DNA of 64,000 nt from the NCBI GenBank assembly GCA_025603075.1, contig MU626351.1, positions 1 to 64,000 on the forward strand, read 5' to 3'. Positions within the stretch are counted from its first letter, which is position 1. Every line of letters starts with the position of its first letter. The notes under the pieces were generated by a model, which searched no databases, was not told the origin of the DNA, and worked only from the letters and a program-made list of their open reading frames with translations. Position numbers and translations under genes: made by a program. Origin of the DNA: Neoconidiobolus thromboides FSU 785 (taxonomy: Eukaryota; Entomophthoromycota; Entomophthoromycetes; Entomophthorales; Neoconidiobolaceae). Shown piece by piece: positions 13,501 to 26,700 of the stretch.

Positions 13501-16196
13501 ATTCATAATATTGTTTGTTGCTTCGCTACTTTGATTAGAAAGTGCTTGTATAGCAAGAATTCCATCTCCATTCCCATTTCCCTTTTCCATAGATCCAATA
13601 TGTTGGGCATTTTTAGTATTCTCTTCAACTACTATTTTCTGATGTTCAAAGCGAGAAGGTGAGTTAGCTTCATTATTCTCGACTTTATTGGATACATGGT
13701 CCATAATTTCTTTTGATGAGGCTTCGAGTTGTTTTTGATCTTCCATATCGCATCCATTTACTTGTTCAATATCTATAAAGTTTAGTGTTTTGAGCATGTA
13801 AAGACAAATAAAGGGTTTACTTGAACTTGATATAGCTTTTTTATGAAGATTAAAGTTTGACGAAGCTCCAACTAACTCTTTGTCTTCTTGAGTTGCTAAA
13901 TAAAGTTAAACTAATTCAAAATAACATTATAATTATTTACCTTGAGCTTCAGTTACTGAGATTATCATAGTGCCTGGTGTATCCGAATGAAGATTATTTT
14001 GCGTCGATGAGTCCGTTTCTGGTACTATATTGGTATTGACATGGCTATTATTTTCGCTTCCAAACATCAATATATCCTCTCCAACTTCAGTATTTTTAAT
14101 TTGTTTATCTACAAAATTTAATCTCTATTATTAGTGAAGTTGATAAATTACCTCCAACTATCAACTCCTTTGGTTGATCACTGTTCTCTAAGTTAAGATT
14201 AATATTATCATTTGTATCATCACGATGACTTTCATAATGTTCTGATATCTTTTCTTCAATTAAGAACTTTAGATTTTCTAATACTTCTTCTTCGACATTA
14301 AATTGTGGTTCGATTTCATTGAAACAATTAATGGAGTCAACTTGTTTCTCAATTTGAGCATTTATCTCATTTAATTTCTCTTCATTGTTTGTAGCGTCTG
14401 TAACATTAGTGTCTAAATTAAAATGGTTAGCATTTTATACATAAAATATGGACATAACTAATTACTCATATTGGGTACTCTTGTATCTACATTCTTTTTT
14501 GAAAGATCAATCGACTGAGATACTGGAGTCTCTGTCTCAAATTCTGATTTTACTACTTCTGCACTTATGTTATCGCTGCATTGGGTATCGTCAACAATTA
14601 CGCTTGATTTGTCTTTACTTTGGGCGCCAGTAATAGCTTTTACTTCTTCGTCTTTGGGAAGTGAGCTTTCTCTGATAGTACCTTGGTGATCTGTAAATGT
14701 ATTACAGTTTTTTTTCTCAGCTTCAAGATTGATTGGTGTGTCTTTTGGATTTTCTTTTTTAGCTTCAAAAGCATCCGCGCTACTTAACTGATTATCTTTT
14801 TGAGCTTGATAATAATTTTCTTGGCTTTTCATATATTCCTTTTTAATTTGAAACTCACCTGGCCTATTTGCCGACTCCTCATTTGGACAATTTAAACCTC
14901 GTTCATTTAATGTAGGCAAGTGAAGTTCATTCCTAATGAATGAACTTGATGATGTATCTTCACTTCCAGAAATATGATGTGGATCACTGTACCTTTGGTA
15001 AACTTCATTATTACTTCTAGCACTTTGACTATACGGAGGATCTGAAAATACATCTTTAAGCTCATTAGTTGGCCTAGCTGGGCTACTATAACCAGAATAC
15101 TGAGAACTCATGCCCCTAATTCTAATTTCATTGTCAAGTCTAGATGAACTATTAATTTCCAAAACACTATCACTTTTATCGTCAATTCCCGATTTTTCGC
15201 TTTTTGGACTTTTGGGATCATTAAGCTCTTGATTATCTTTATGATAGGGTATATGTTCACTGTTTCCTGGTCGATAACTATCCCTAAATATTTTTCTTGG
15301 AATTGAAAATTTTCTGCCTCTATTAAAACGTCCGCGATTCGGAAAATTCCGTCCACGATAATTAGATCTATGATAGTGATTTCTTTCTTCATTAAATGAA
15401 TGATTCGACGCTTCTTCATAGTCTGAATTTTCTCTTGAATGGTCATTTCTAAAATTGGCTCTTCTTTTTGAACTTGAACACTCTGTTGTTGGTGATTTAT
15501 CCTTCAATCTAGAAGAGCGCGTAAAACTTAGCTCATACTTTGACTATTTTAGTTAAAGCTATTAACTTTAATTAGATTATATATTACCTTATTTTTATCT
15601 GATTGATCTATAGGGGAAATGTCATTTCTTTTAAAAGATGAATTTGAAGTCGTTTCAATATCTCTTTCGTCATCAGAGTATACGCGTGGTCCAAGACGAG
15701 AGGTTATATCTAAAGCATGATTGTTCCTGTTTTCACTATCTCCTTGTTGATAATAGGTATTTGTATTTCTGTTAAAGTTCCGATTATAATCTCTGTCTTT
15801 ATTTGATCTAAATTAGTTAATACTACGATTTGATACTGTTTTTCAAAATCAATCTACCTATCAAACTTATTGTTAAAAGAACCACGTCGGAAAGGTCTAC
15901 CTCTATAACCACCACGTGGTCTAAAGGATTAAATGTTTTTTAAAAAAGAATAATCAAAATAAATACCTAAGGTTAGGAGAACTAAAATTAGGATCATGCC
16001 TGTCTTTATTCCAGTTATTTCGATGTTTGTTTTCAGAATTGGATTGCTTATTTGAAAGATTATTTGATTTATAACGAAACTGTTCCTTATTATCTGAGAT
16101 ATCCCTTGATTCTTTTCGATTATACGTAGACCAGTCTTCCCGTGAATACTTTTTTTCATTGTGTGAAAAGCCTTTGTTTTTGTCCTTGTCTTCCAT
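10504..16196 (-). CDS. SNT1: Snt1/NCoR-like SANT-domain co-repressor
   Basis: Scaffold of a histone-deacetylase co-repressor complex (yeast Set3C; animal NCoR/SMRT). Eight exons: 16196-15967, 15920-15858, 15807-15588, 15543-14466, 14412-14152, 14108-13941, 13895-13389 and 13343-10504, giving 1788 residues. The N-terminal half is disordered and charged, with an arginine/glycine patch (RGGYRGRPFRRG). A basic helical region at about 862-905 precedes one SANT domain at about 1012-1061 (HWEPLEEKLF...FGKIAAKIP...CVLFYYRNKK). It matches the deacetylase-activating first SANT of NCoR better than the second. The C-terminal 500 residues are Pro/Gln/Ser/His-rich. I find no second SANT. A start further upstream is unlikely, because ATG15 begins 312 bp away on the other strand. 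Confidence 0.85.
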
Positions 16197-16507
16197 CTTG
16201 TTTAGTTTTAGGGATTAAGCTGTTATCCTTTTAAACTTTGACTATTAAGGTAATTGTAAATTATTCAAAAAAATAAACTAGAATTTTCAAGTTTACTTAT
16301 TCAATCAATTTAATTTTAAGTTCAATTTTTGCTTTAATTCTTATATCTTTCAATTTCTAGCCAAACCATTCAACTTGTGCATTATTTTTTACTGAACCGT
16401 TCGTAATAAAGTTTAAGTGAAATCATTAGATTAAAAAGCATAAACTAAATCTAATGTGACTGTCATATAAAAGTTAAACTAAGCTAAAAGAAAAAAAAAA
16501 TTCTTAA
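16197..16507. promoter_or_regulatory. Divergent promoter region, SNT1-like / ATG15
   Basis: 311 bp separate the two divergent start codons. The segment is AT-rich with an A-run just before the ATG15 start. It must hold both promoters; no known motif stands out. Confidence 0.5.
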
Positions 16508-17929
16508 ATGCAAATCAAAAATTTATTATTTGAAAAAATTGTATATATATTATTATTTATTAATGGTATCGCCTCACAGTATCATCGACAGGGGGCATTC
16601 CAAGCTACAAAAATAGTCAATAATAAAGCGGCCGAGGAACACGCTAATAGCGATGATGCTTTTGGCTTAACCCTAAAGCATATCTATCATTTTGGAGAAC
16701 CTGAACCTTCGATTGAGATTTCAGGGGTTGATGTTGTAAACTCTATATTTCAACAATGGGACGCATCAGAAGATAAAAGTTATTCACCAATGCATAGAAT
16801 CGACCTCGAATCTTTGAAAAAACTTAAAGATTACGAAGAGGATCCTAACTTTTTCCAAGATAATAACAACGATGTTGTTTTAAAAGCAAAGAAGTCTATT
16901 ACTACGCTTGCTAAGATGGCAGCTCACGCTTATAATCCACTGCCTAACAGACCATGGAAGGATCTGGGATCAGATTGGAAAGAGGTATTATTTAGTTTTA
17001 AAGATTAAACCACCTTATTTACTGACTCTATTTTTTAGAAAGAAGAATTTGGCTGGAAAAAGAGAAAGGTACGAGGATATATTTTTTCAGACAAGCAAGA
17101 AAAGAAGATGATCATAGCTTACAAAGGAACATCATTTACTTTTTTACCAGGTGGTGATGATTCCACTAGTCCTAATGATAGGGAATCAGATAATTTGATG
17201 TTTTCTTGTTGTTGTGGTACTACAAATGCTAATTGGACACCTGTTTGTCCATGTGCTAAAGATAGGAACTTATGTGATGATAAATGTATTCATCAACATG
17301 CTCAAATGAATACTACTTATTTTCATGGGGCTTTGGTAAGCTTTATATTTTATACTCCGTAAAACGATACTAATTAAAAACATAGGCTATCTACGAGGAG
17401 GCTAAAAGAAGATACCCGGATGCTAAATTTATATTAACAGGTCATTCACTTGGAGGTGCGCTGGCCTCTTTAGTTGCCATGGAAAAAAATATAAACGCTG
17501 TTACGTTTGAAGCACCTGGAGAAAGGTTATACGCTCGTCGATTAGGATTAGATCTTGAGCTTAAACCTGAAACACCATTCATTTATCATTTCGGAAATAA
17601 TGCGGATCCAATATTTATGGGAACTTGGTAAGTTTATATCTACCATATTATGTTTTAATTATTTATATAAACATATTACATTTAGCAATGGTAAACTTTC
17701 GTTATGCTATTTAGGTGGTTATGGGATGGACAGCAAATGTCATACAAATACCAAATGTACCTTTGATGCTATTGAAGATTTAGGTTGGTTACCTAGTATC
17801 TTCCATCATAGGATTAAAGAGGTGGTAACTGAGATATTTGATGATTGGGCAGATGGTTATAGGAATTTTACAGTCTCTTGCGTTTCGAAATCAAACTGTA
17901 CCGATTGTGAAGATTGGAAGTTTAAATAA
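16508..17929 (+). CDS. ATG15: Autophagic-body lipase Atg15
   Basis: Vacuolar phospholipase that breaks up autophagic bodies and multivesicular-body vesicles inside the vacuole. Four exons: 16508-16984, 17039-17335, 17386-17627 and 17686-17929, giving 419 residues. An N-terminal signal-anchor (about residues 6-23) directs it through the secretory route. Family features are the FGW...RGYIF strand, IIAYKGTSF, a cysteine-rich insert (FSCCCG to CIHQH), the nucleophile elbow GHSLGG (about Ser279), FEAPGE, and YHFGNNADPIFMGTCNG with the probable catalytic aspartate. A Cys-His pair (KCH) follows, with the likely catalytic histidine. Class-3 lipases are a broad family, but the FEAPGE and NADPIFMG region is typical of Atg15. 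A decayed duplicate lies 1.2 kb downstream. Confidence 0.93.
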
Positions 17930-19139
17930 GAAAGAGGCTTTTGAGATTAGATCCTATTATTACTATATCATTAAATAAAGCGTAAAGCTATTCTATTTTA
18001 GAAAGATTTTGTTTATTTTTGTTTGTTATTTAGTATTCGTAGGGTAACTAAATTTTAAACAGTCATACAAATTTATTACTTCTATAGAGTTTACAAATGG
18101 CTTTGGTCTTTTTGAAAAATCAATGTCGAAAGTATAGAATGAGAATACCAAAATGCTTTTACTAGGAGATAATTTTCAGTTTTAATCATAAAAACATACT
18201 ACTACAACCAAGAATGTGCCTATCTTTTACATGATAATAAAAGTCAACTATCGGAAACCTAATGCTTTTCCTTTTTTAGATTTTAAAGGTTCTACTTTGA
18301 GTATGCAAATATAACTAAATCTCTTTCTGAATCTTTCCTTTCATAACTTTTCCGAATATGTAAATCTCTTTAGTGAACGTTTACTACCTTCAAACAGCAA
18401 TCACTCACTGTTTAACTTTTCACTTAGTACTATGATAATTTACAATTTGATTAGATAGGCATATAGTTGTGTATTATATTTACATTTTAAAGCATAAATT
18501 GATAATCTTGAATGAATAAAACATTGTAAATAAAACAGAATACGTGCTTAAAATATCAGATTTAAAATTATAAAATCTTTTAATTTTTAATTTAACAAAT
18601 TTCAAACATTCATTTGAGAATATCTTTTTTATTTTCATCACTTCTTCCATTTTTAAGCGCTATTGAGAGGAAAAATACTTGTAAAATTTTTAAACAAAGG
18701 GGATTTTCATTTTTTATTTGACATAGTATTTAATACATAAATTAATTTTAATTTCAGTTCATGAAAACACATTTAGATGAAAATTATTTTTATGCTTATC
18801 GTTTATTTTTATAAAATTTACATCCATTTCATATTGGGTGCTTGTTAAAAAAAGCTATACAAAGTATTTATCTGTTTAATTTTTAGTTAAATGCTCTTAG
18901 TTTTATTGTTGGGTGCTCAAGTAATTATTGTTTAGCACAAGAAAGCTGAGATAGATGAAGCCACTCCGATACAAATATAAAAAATATTCAACGCGATACC
19001 CAAATAATATTAAAACCAAGTAAAAAGTGCCTCTTAAGTTCAAATTAAGTCTTTTTATTTGGATATGGCATTTGTTCATTAGCATTTATTAATGATATCA
19101 CCCTTTAGCAACATTGAGAAAAAGTCTCTTTATAACACT
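17930..19139. other. Intergenic stretch between ATG15 and its decayed copy
   Basis: About 1.2 kb of AT-rich DNA. It holds one degenerate family A repeat (18615-18710) and no gene I can support. Confidence 0.4.
18615..18710 (-). repeat. Degenerate family A miniature element, reverse orientation
   Basis: The core TTCCATTTTTAAGCGCTATT and the right part with TAAAATTTTTAAACAAAGGGG match the reverse-orientation family A copies. Both ends have decayed and no target duplication is visible. Confidence 0.55.
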
Positions 19140-19470
19140 TCAATGTCTGAAAGTAAAGCAACAGAAGAATTCATGGTAGTGATTTAATCAACTCAACCTT
19201 GAAGCACATCTATCATTATAAAGAACCCGAGCCAGCTGTTGAAGTTGCTAAACAAATGGCTCAATTCCTTTTTTAATATATTAAATGCATCTGGGAATAA
19301 AAGTCATTCATCAACATTTGGTGTTAAATCGAAGAATTTAGAAAATTTTTAAGATAAAAAGGAGTACCTCAAGCTCTTAGAAGATACTGACATGTCATTA
19401 GAGAAAACAACAAACTTAGCTATTACTTTGGAAATAATATGGATCCAGTATCTATGGGAGATAGGTAAAA
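19140..19470 (+). pseudogene. ATG15 pseudogene fragment
   Basis: Short pieces align with the adjacent ATG15 in order. SKATEE corresponds to NKAAEE, STLKHIYHYKEPEPAVEV to LTLKHIYHFGEPEPSIEI, and YFGNNMDPVSMGD followed by GTAAAA to HFGNNADPIFMGT and its splice donor. The central part with the lipase serine elbow is missing, and stops and frame changes separate the pieces. It is a partly deleted tandem duplicate that kept a splice-site position, so the copy arose from genomic DNA rather than from an mRNA. Confidence 0.8.
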
Positions 19471-19996
19471 TATTCATCATTATATTTTTAATGCGAGTTT
19501 TAGAAAATAATTGTAATCTTGTCAACACAATCTATATTTTTCGGTTATTTCATTGAACAAAGTCAATGTGGCAGCAGTATAGAACCACAACGATAACATT
19601 TGCCTCTAGATGAATTGGCCTTTTACCTATCCAATTATTAGCTTCGGTATTTTATAGTAAAATAATATCGGAAATATAGGATTGCCTTATTGTCATGTTT
19701 AAGTGCATTTAAATGAATGAAATATAATAAGTAATTATAATTCAGTAAATGATAATAAGTTATTATTAATATGTAAATTTGAGAATAGATAAAAAAAATA
19801 AATATCATTTTTTATTATAAAATAAAATGAACCAATGATAATGATTTATAATCATTTTAAGATAAGATTCTAGTCACCATCTAATCAAAGTTCATATGTA
19901 GCATTGATGACTCAACCTGATATTCTCAAATAATAAACATATAAAAATTCAAACAAAGCTTTAAACTTGTACTTTAATTCTATTTAAAAATATATT
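19471..19996. promoter_or_regulatory. Spacer upstream of ILV3
   Basis: About 525 bp of AT-rich sequence holding the end of the ATG15 relic and the ILV3 promoter. No motif recognised. Confidence 0.35.
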
Positions 19997-22276
19997 ATGG
20001 CTTACTGGAAAAAACTCCAGAAAACCCAGATTCTATCAAATATATCATTAAAACAATTAAAATTTCAAAGATCATTAACTACATCATTTAGATTATTTAA
20101 TAACAATAATAACGATAACGATATGGAGTTAAATAAATTTTCTTCTACATTAACTCAACATAAATCTAGAGGAGCTGCTCAAGCTATGTGTAAGTTATTG
20201 ATATTTATTATATAAATAAAAGCAACTAAAGCCATTTTATTAATGTAGTATACGCCACTGGTTTGAAAGAAGAAGATATGTCTAAGGCACAAATTGGTAT
20301 CTCTAGTGTGTAAGTAAATCACTCATTTGTCTTTCTAGAAACTAATCGAATTATTCTTCTATTTTATATTATATTCTACTCTATATTAGTTGGTATGAAG
20401 GTAACCCATGCAATATGCATTTAAATAAATTGTCAGATCATGTGAAACTTGGTGTTGAAAATAATAACTTAATTGGTTATCGATTTAATACTATTGGTGT
20501 ATCGGATGGTATGACTAATGGTACAGAGGGTATGTCATATTCTTTACAATCCAGAGATATTATTGCAGATTCCATTGAAACAGTAAGATTTTGAATATTG
20601 TTGAATGGCATTTTTTATTAATTATTGTGGTTTAGGTCATGTGTGGTCAATTTTATGATGCAAATATATCTTTACCAGGTAAATCATACCATAAATCAAA
20701 CTATTTTCAATCAATTAATCTCTCCCCATTCAAGGCTGTGATAAAAATATGCCAGGTTGTTTAATAGCTATGGGACGAGTAAATCGCCCCTCAATAATGG
20801 TCTATGGTGGTACCATTAAACCAGGAAAATCAAGTTGTCGACCAGGTCAAAATTTAGATATTATATCAGCATTTCAAAGTTACGGTGAATATATAACGGG
20901 TAAGATTGATGAAACTGAAAGAAGTAGTGTAATTAAAAACTCATGTCCTGGAGCTGGCGCTTGTGGTGGAATGTATACTGCCAATACTAGTAAATTTTTT
21001 TATTTATGAAAGGTGTTGGTAATGCGGTATTAATAGTTTATTTTTTAGTGGCCTCAGCAATTGAAGCTATGGGTATGTCATTACCTTATTCTTCTTCTAT
21101 ACCAGCAGAAGATGGAGAAAAAATTAAAGAATGTTTAAGAGCGGGAGAATACATTAAAATTTTGTTAGAAAAAGATATTAAACCAAAAGATATTATGACA
21201 AGAAAAGCCTTTGAAAATGCTATTACAGTGGTTATGGCTCTAGGAGGTAATACGATTTATCAACTCAATTTACTCTCTCATTAATTTTATGAATTTAAAT
21301 GAAGGTTCCACCAATGCAGTATTACATTTAATAGCTATGGCTCGTGCAGTGGATGTTGAATTAACACTTGATGATTTCCAAGTTATAAGTGATAAAGTGC
21401 CCTTTTTAGCAGATTTGAAACCCAGCGGTAAATACGTTATGGAAGATATCCAAGGCATCGGAGGTACTCCAGCCGTCTTGAAATATCTATATGAAAATGG
21501 CTTGATACATGGTGATTGCATGACGGTAACTGGAAAAACAGTAGCAGAAAATTTAGCTTCTGTACCAGGCTTAAAAGAAGGACAGGATATCATTAGACCT
21601 TTAGAAAAACCATTAAAACAAACAGCTCATATTCAAATATTAAAAGGTAATTTAGCACCGGAAGGTAGTGTGGCTAAGATTACTGGTAAAGAGGGATTGT
21701 ACTTTGAAGGTCCTGCTAATGTATTTGATAATGAAGAAGCGATGCTAAAAGCTTTAGAAGATAATAAAATTAATAAAGGTGATGTGATTATTATTCGTTA
21801 TGAAGGTCCTAAAGGTGGACCCGGTATGCCTGAAATGCGTAGGTGGTTCATTTTTTATTGGGTAAAAAAGATATTAATAGTTATTAGTTACTCCAACTTC
21901 TGCCATTATGGGAGCTGGATTAGGTAAAGATGTAGCTATGATGACAGATGGAAGATTTTCAGGTGGTAGCCATGTGAGTCTTTTAATTAATACGCTATAA
22001 TATTTATGTAATATCCATTCATTCTAGGGTTTTATCATTGGACATATCTCACCTGAAGCACAAGTAGGTGGTCCCATTGCATTAGTAAAAAATGGGGATC
22101 GTATCATTATTGATGCAGTTAATAAAAGTATTAAAATGGCTGATGTAACAGAAGAAGAGCTAGTGGAAAGAAAGAAAGAATGGAGAGCACCACCATTAAA
22201 AGCTAATCGTGGGACACTTTATAAATATATTAAAAACGTCAAATCAGCGTCACTTGGATGTGTGACGGATGAGTAA
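19997..22276 (+). CDS. ILV3: Dihydroxy-acid dehydratase (mitochondrial)
   Basis: Third common step of valine and isoleucine synthesis: dehydrates 2,3-dihydroxy acids to 2-keto acids using an iron-sulfur cluster. Nine exons: 19997-20189, 20249-20309, 20390-20582, 20636-20678, 20735-20989, 21049-21246, 21305-21838, 21888-21973 and 22028-22276, giving 603 residues. The first 35 residues are basic, Ser/Leu-rich and free of acidic residues, as in a mitochondrial presequence. Cluster-binding cysteines lie in [17 protein letters not shown] and [16 protein letters not shown]. The C-terminal signatures [13 protein letters not shown] and [14 protein letters not shown] are intact. Exon 7 must end at 21838 (donor GTAGGT), because only this splice restores PEMLTPTSA. 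The gene converges on the TMEM70-family gene with 122 bp between stops. Confidence 0.96.
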
Positions 22277-22398
22277 GGCTATTAGGAGTGGTAAATACGA
22301 TTTAATTTAAAAATAAATGAAGACAAAATTAAGAGGGATATTATTTTATGGTTATTTTTTATTTTAAATATCACTATATTATGCTATAATATTCTCTA

Positions 22399-23234
22399 TT
22401 ACATTCTCTTTCTATCTTTTAAAAATTCATTAATAGCAAATAAACTTTTAAATCCCTGGTACTTCATATGTGGTAAATCGATCCAAAACTTACTTTGTTT
22501 AAACTCCTTCCTACCCACATATTCATCCAATAATCTAAAAGTGACATGAGGTAATCTTCCATACTTTAACATACCGACTTTAATAGTAGTAAATTCGGAA
22601 CTTCCTAATATGGAAGTAGTTTCAAAAGTAACTTTAGTGTTGTGAGTGATCAACTGAGTTTCGGTGGGTTTAACATTTTTTTCTATTGAATTTTGAATGG
22701 GGATAATGTTGTCTGATTCTGGATATAAATACATATGTAATACATAAGGGCCACAAAACCAATGCATAAAACTAGTGGAAGCTAAACTGGTGATACAAGC
22801 TAAAATAAAATAAAAATATTAATTAATAAAGTTCATTTTGTTATAGGTATTGTTATTGTTATATTATTATTATTCTATTATAACTAAATCCAAATACCTA
22901 GTACCACCCAAGTAAACGAAAAATTAGCTTGCTGTACCCAGGGATGTTGCCAATAAACAGTAAATAAAGGCAGTGACACAACACCTAATAAACTTGTCAT
23001 TAAAGATAATTTTTTGACTAATTGGATCGCTCTTCCAGAAGGGGAAGTGAATACCAATTCACCTTTGAGATCATTAATTTCGTTCAATGAAGTGGGTTGA
23101 AGTAATTGATTGTTCGAGAATACGGAAGTTTGTGTATGAAATGCTAGCTTTTGAGTGCTAAGATTTAATGACGGATAGAGATTGTATCTTAATTTTAATA
23201 TTAAATTAGATTTTAATAGTTTAGATTGAATCAT
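22399..23234 (-). CDS. TMEM70-family mitochondrial inner-membrane protein
   Basis: Two exons, 23234-22898 and 22799-22399, separated by a 98-bp intron, the longest intron modelled here; 245 residues. The basic N-terminus looks like a mitochondrial presequence. The core GELVFTSPSGRAIQLVKKLS, then LSLMTSLLGVVSLPLFTVYW, a second hydrophobic hairpin and HWFCGPYVLHMYLY follow the TMEM70/TMEM186/TMEM223 pattern. Members of this group help assemble respiratory complexes or ATP synthase. The C-terminal part (VTFETTSILG, PHVTFRLLDEYV) also fits. Which member it is cannot be decided by eye. Confidence 0.75.
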
Positions 23235-23491
23235 TTTTTTTAAGCTTTGAAATGAAATAAGTGATTTTTAAATCAAAATTAAAAATTGAAGTTTGTTGAG
23301 TTTACAAATAAAATACATTTTCAAAAGTATAGGAATGCTTTTTCATTTTTTTCATTTTTTGAATGCTATTATTGCATTGAAAGATCAATTATTGTAGATC
23401 CTTTAAAAAATACCTAACATATTTTAATTTATATAATTATAAAACAAATTAATATATATAAATTAAGTGACAAAGATAGCAACTAAAATGA

Positions 23492-23563
23492 TTCTTCATG
23501 GTCCAGTGGTTAGGATTTTCCGCTTTCACCGGAACGGCCGGGGTTCGATTCCCCGTGAGGAAG
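23492..23563 (+). tRNA. tRNA-Glu (anticodon UUC)
   Basis: 72 nt folding into a full cloverleaf. The acceptor stem pairs TTCTTCA (23492-23498) with TGAGGAA (23556-23562), with discriminator G at 23563. The anticodon stem TTCCG/CGGAA holds loop CTTTCAC with anticodon TTC at 23525-23527. The T arm is CGGGG-TTCGATT-CCCCG. No intron. The GGTTCGATTCC box B is canonical, and no CCA is encoded, as expected in a eukaryote. Confidence 0.97.
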
Positions 23564-23785
23564 TAATAGATCTTTATTAAGCAATTTTTTGATGTAATTA
23601 TCAAACTTGGTTCAAATGCTACAAAAATTATCACTTTTGCTTATATTGGGCGTTTTTTTATCCAATTTTAATGGTTTTTTCTAGTTTTACGCTACATGAG
23701 AAATGGACAAAATTTGAATCAAGCTTTTAAACATATCAAAAATCGAAATTTTATAAAAGAATTGTTTTCTAATTATTTTAACAAA

Positions 23786-26700
23786 ATGAAAAAGGATAAA
23801 TTAAAATTGAAGCAAAGTAAATTAATGAGTATATAGAAATACCAATATTAGGTATTAATGATATTGAATTTAGCTACTTTAAATAATATATTAACGCCCA
23901 TTGGGGTGAAGGTTAATAGTAAGTAGTAATATCGATGGTATTAATAATGAATAGAAATTAAAGTTAACTTACATAACATTTAGCCAACCGAGGTATAGAA
24001 ATCGACAAGTTTGTTGAGGTAATATTAGTACAATTTATTAAATGATTTGGATAGATATTGATGAATTGCTATTATTTAGACACGTAAGAATGAAATTGAA
24101 CAGATGGAAAAAACGATGAAACAATATAGGTAAAGATAAAAGCAACTAACAACAATTAGTTTTTGATTTTCGATTTTTGATTTTGAGTCTATTTTTGTTA
24201 AATTAGAAAATCAGTCAATAAAAGAGCGTTTCAAACACTTCCAAGATATTTAAGAAGAAGAACAGCTAGTCATAATTGTTATAGAGTGCCGCAAAGATTA
24301 AGAGAAAAAACCAAATTTGAAGTGAGTATTTAATATTAGTAGTAATAGTATCCAAGTTTAATGGGATTCAATTAATATACATAATTATAGATCTCTAAAG
24401 ATGGCTTAAAAATAAGAAAAAGAAGCTCACGATTTAAATATTATGCTAAAAATAGAAGGTTAGAATATCTAAAAAGGCAAAGTAAGTTGTAGTTTATTAG
24501 TGAATTGTTTTTGTTTTTTATATTTTCAATCAATAGAAAATAAAACTTGGTTACAAACGCATATTTGGCATGCCAAAAGAATGCATATGAAAGTATTATG
24601 GGGCTATTCATTGGTAATAAGATTTAACTTAATATGTTATTTATATTAATATGGTATTTATTATTATTGTTATTATTACTTCTTGTTATTATAGCCCATT
24701 AAAGCTACATTGAAAAACTATCGAACTTTATATCGATATAATAAGACTAAAGCAACGATTTATGATATAAGTTATAATTCTATAATCCAATTAAATGGCA
24801 ATAAAATAGAGTTAAGTTCATTTTTAAATTTGTTTTTGGATCCATCCGAATTATCAGTAAAGAGCAAAAGGTAATATTAATATTTAGTTGTTTCTTTTTA
24901 TAAGGATATTAATATTGCTTTTATTAGAATATCAACAGGAAAAAGGATGTACTCAAGCATGTTATATGAGAAATTAAGTTTCCCTTATAACTTATTATGC
25001 CCAATTAAATTGATTTTCCAATCCACCCTCAACCAAACAGAACCCTCATCTAACAATACTAAAGTATGGATTATAATCCATGCTTCATGTTATTATAAAG
25101 TATTTAATATGTTCGAAAATGAAATTAGAGAAAGTGAATCAAACATTCAGTTATTAAATTTAAAGGATAAATTGAATTTGTTTTTATTAAATGGTAAAAA
25201 TGCAGCTATGAGTTTATCCAAGGCGTTGGATCCAACAGAGAGTGATGATCCTAAATTAGGTAATTCGAAATATGGACAAGAGGTAAAAAAAACTTATTTA
25301 AATTTAGATTTTTTTCTGAGATATTAATATTACTTTTTATTAGTTATTTTCCTTGTTACAATATCCAGGCTTAGCAACTACCATTGGTTTAAATACTATT
25401 TTTTCAGTCACTTTATTGGATCCTAGGTTGAGGTAAATTTAGTTTTATATAATAATAATAGAGTATTTAAATTAACATATGAATAACAAATAATAGAGGA
25501 ACTCCAAGAAAAGAAAAGAGCATAGAAAGTTATCAAATTACAAAAGATAAACAAGATAGAATCATTGATCTTTTATTAACTCATACCGATGATTTAGCTT
25601 ATTCAAAATTATGGGATATGATGGAGAATGAAGAAGAAAATAAAAATAGCGAGAAAAGTATTAATAATAGAAAATCAAAAGTGAGTCAAGCTATTTTATC
25701 GTAACTATATATTTATAATAATATTGTATTTAGTTGTTACTTCCTAAAACAGGATTAAAACCTACACCTTGCGATAACCGTATCCCCATCATCATCGTCA
25801 AGACAAGTATCTCTTCCCACCCTACATCAGAAAAAGACAATTATTTATTAATAACTCCCTCCCAATGGGGAAGAGATTTATTTAAACAGTTTGTTTTTAA
25901 TTCTACTTTAGTAATGGGTTTAAGAGATTATAATAATTTAAATTATGAATCAAAATCATTCCGATTTCCAAATGATTATCCAATGACTAACAGTTATTTG
26001 GAGTATATCAAAGATAAAAAGCTATTAAAGATGAGTAAGTATTTAGCAACTTCAAAGGCAAAGAGAGTCAATTTTGAAAAATTAAAAGTGAAATATCCAT
26101 TTGGACCCGAGTTTAAAAGTTTAACCTATTATCAACAATTAAGAGGAGAGGAAATAGAGGGAAATAGAATGGGAAATAAACGTAAATTAAAAGAAGAAGA
26201 GGGAAATAAAGAGGATATCAAAATGGAAAATGAGAGTGATAAAGTAATGGAAATTAAAAAAAACAAATTAAAGAATAAAGGTGAAGAAACAGATAGAAAT
26301 ATAGAAGAACCTAACACTGCTATCATCACTTCTCTAATTAATTTAAACTCTATGTTCTTATTACCAAATAAGTTAGTTAGTGAAGTTATTAAAATTAAAG
26401 ATGATGAACAAAAATTAATAAATATTAATAAAATATTAGATCAAAGTTTAAAAAGCTATGAATTTAAAAGAGAAATTCAATTGAATAATCAAGTGAATTG
26501 GGATTCAGGATTAATTCAAATCAATTTAGAATTTATTAATGGGGCGAGTGGTAAATTTAAATTTGGTATGGTTTATATGATGAATAAAAATTGGCTAGAG
26601 ATAAAGAAGGATGAAACGGTGAAAGAGGTAAATCCATTATTACTAACTTTTTTTAATTATTTGATTTAAATTTTATTCATTTATTAATGATAACTTTAGA

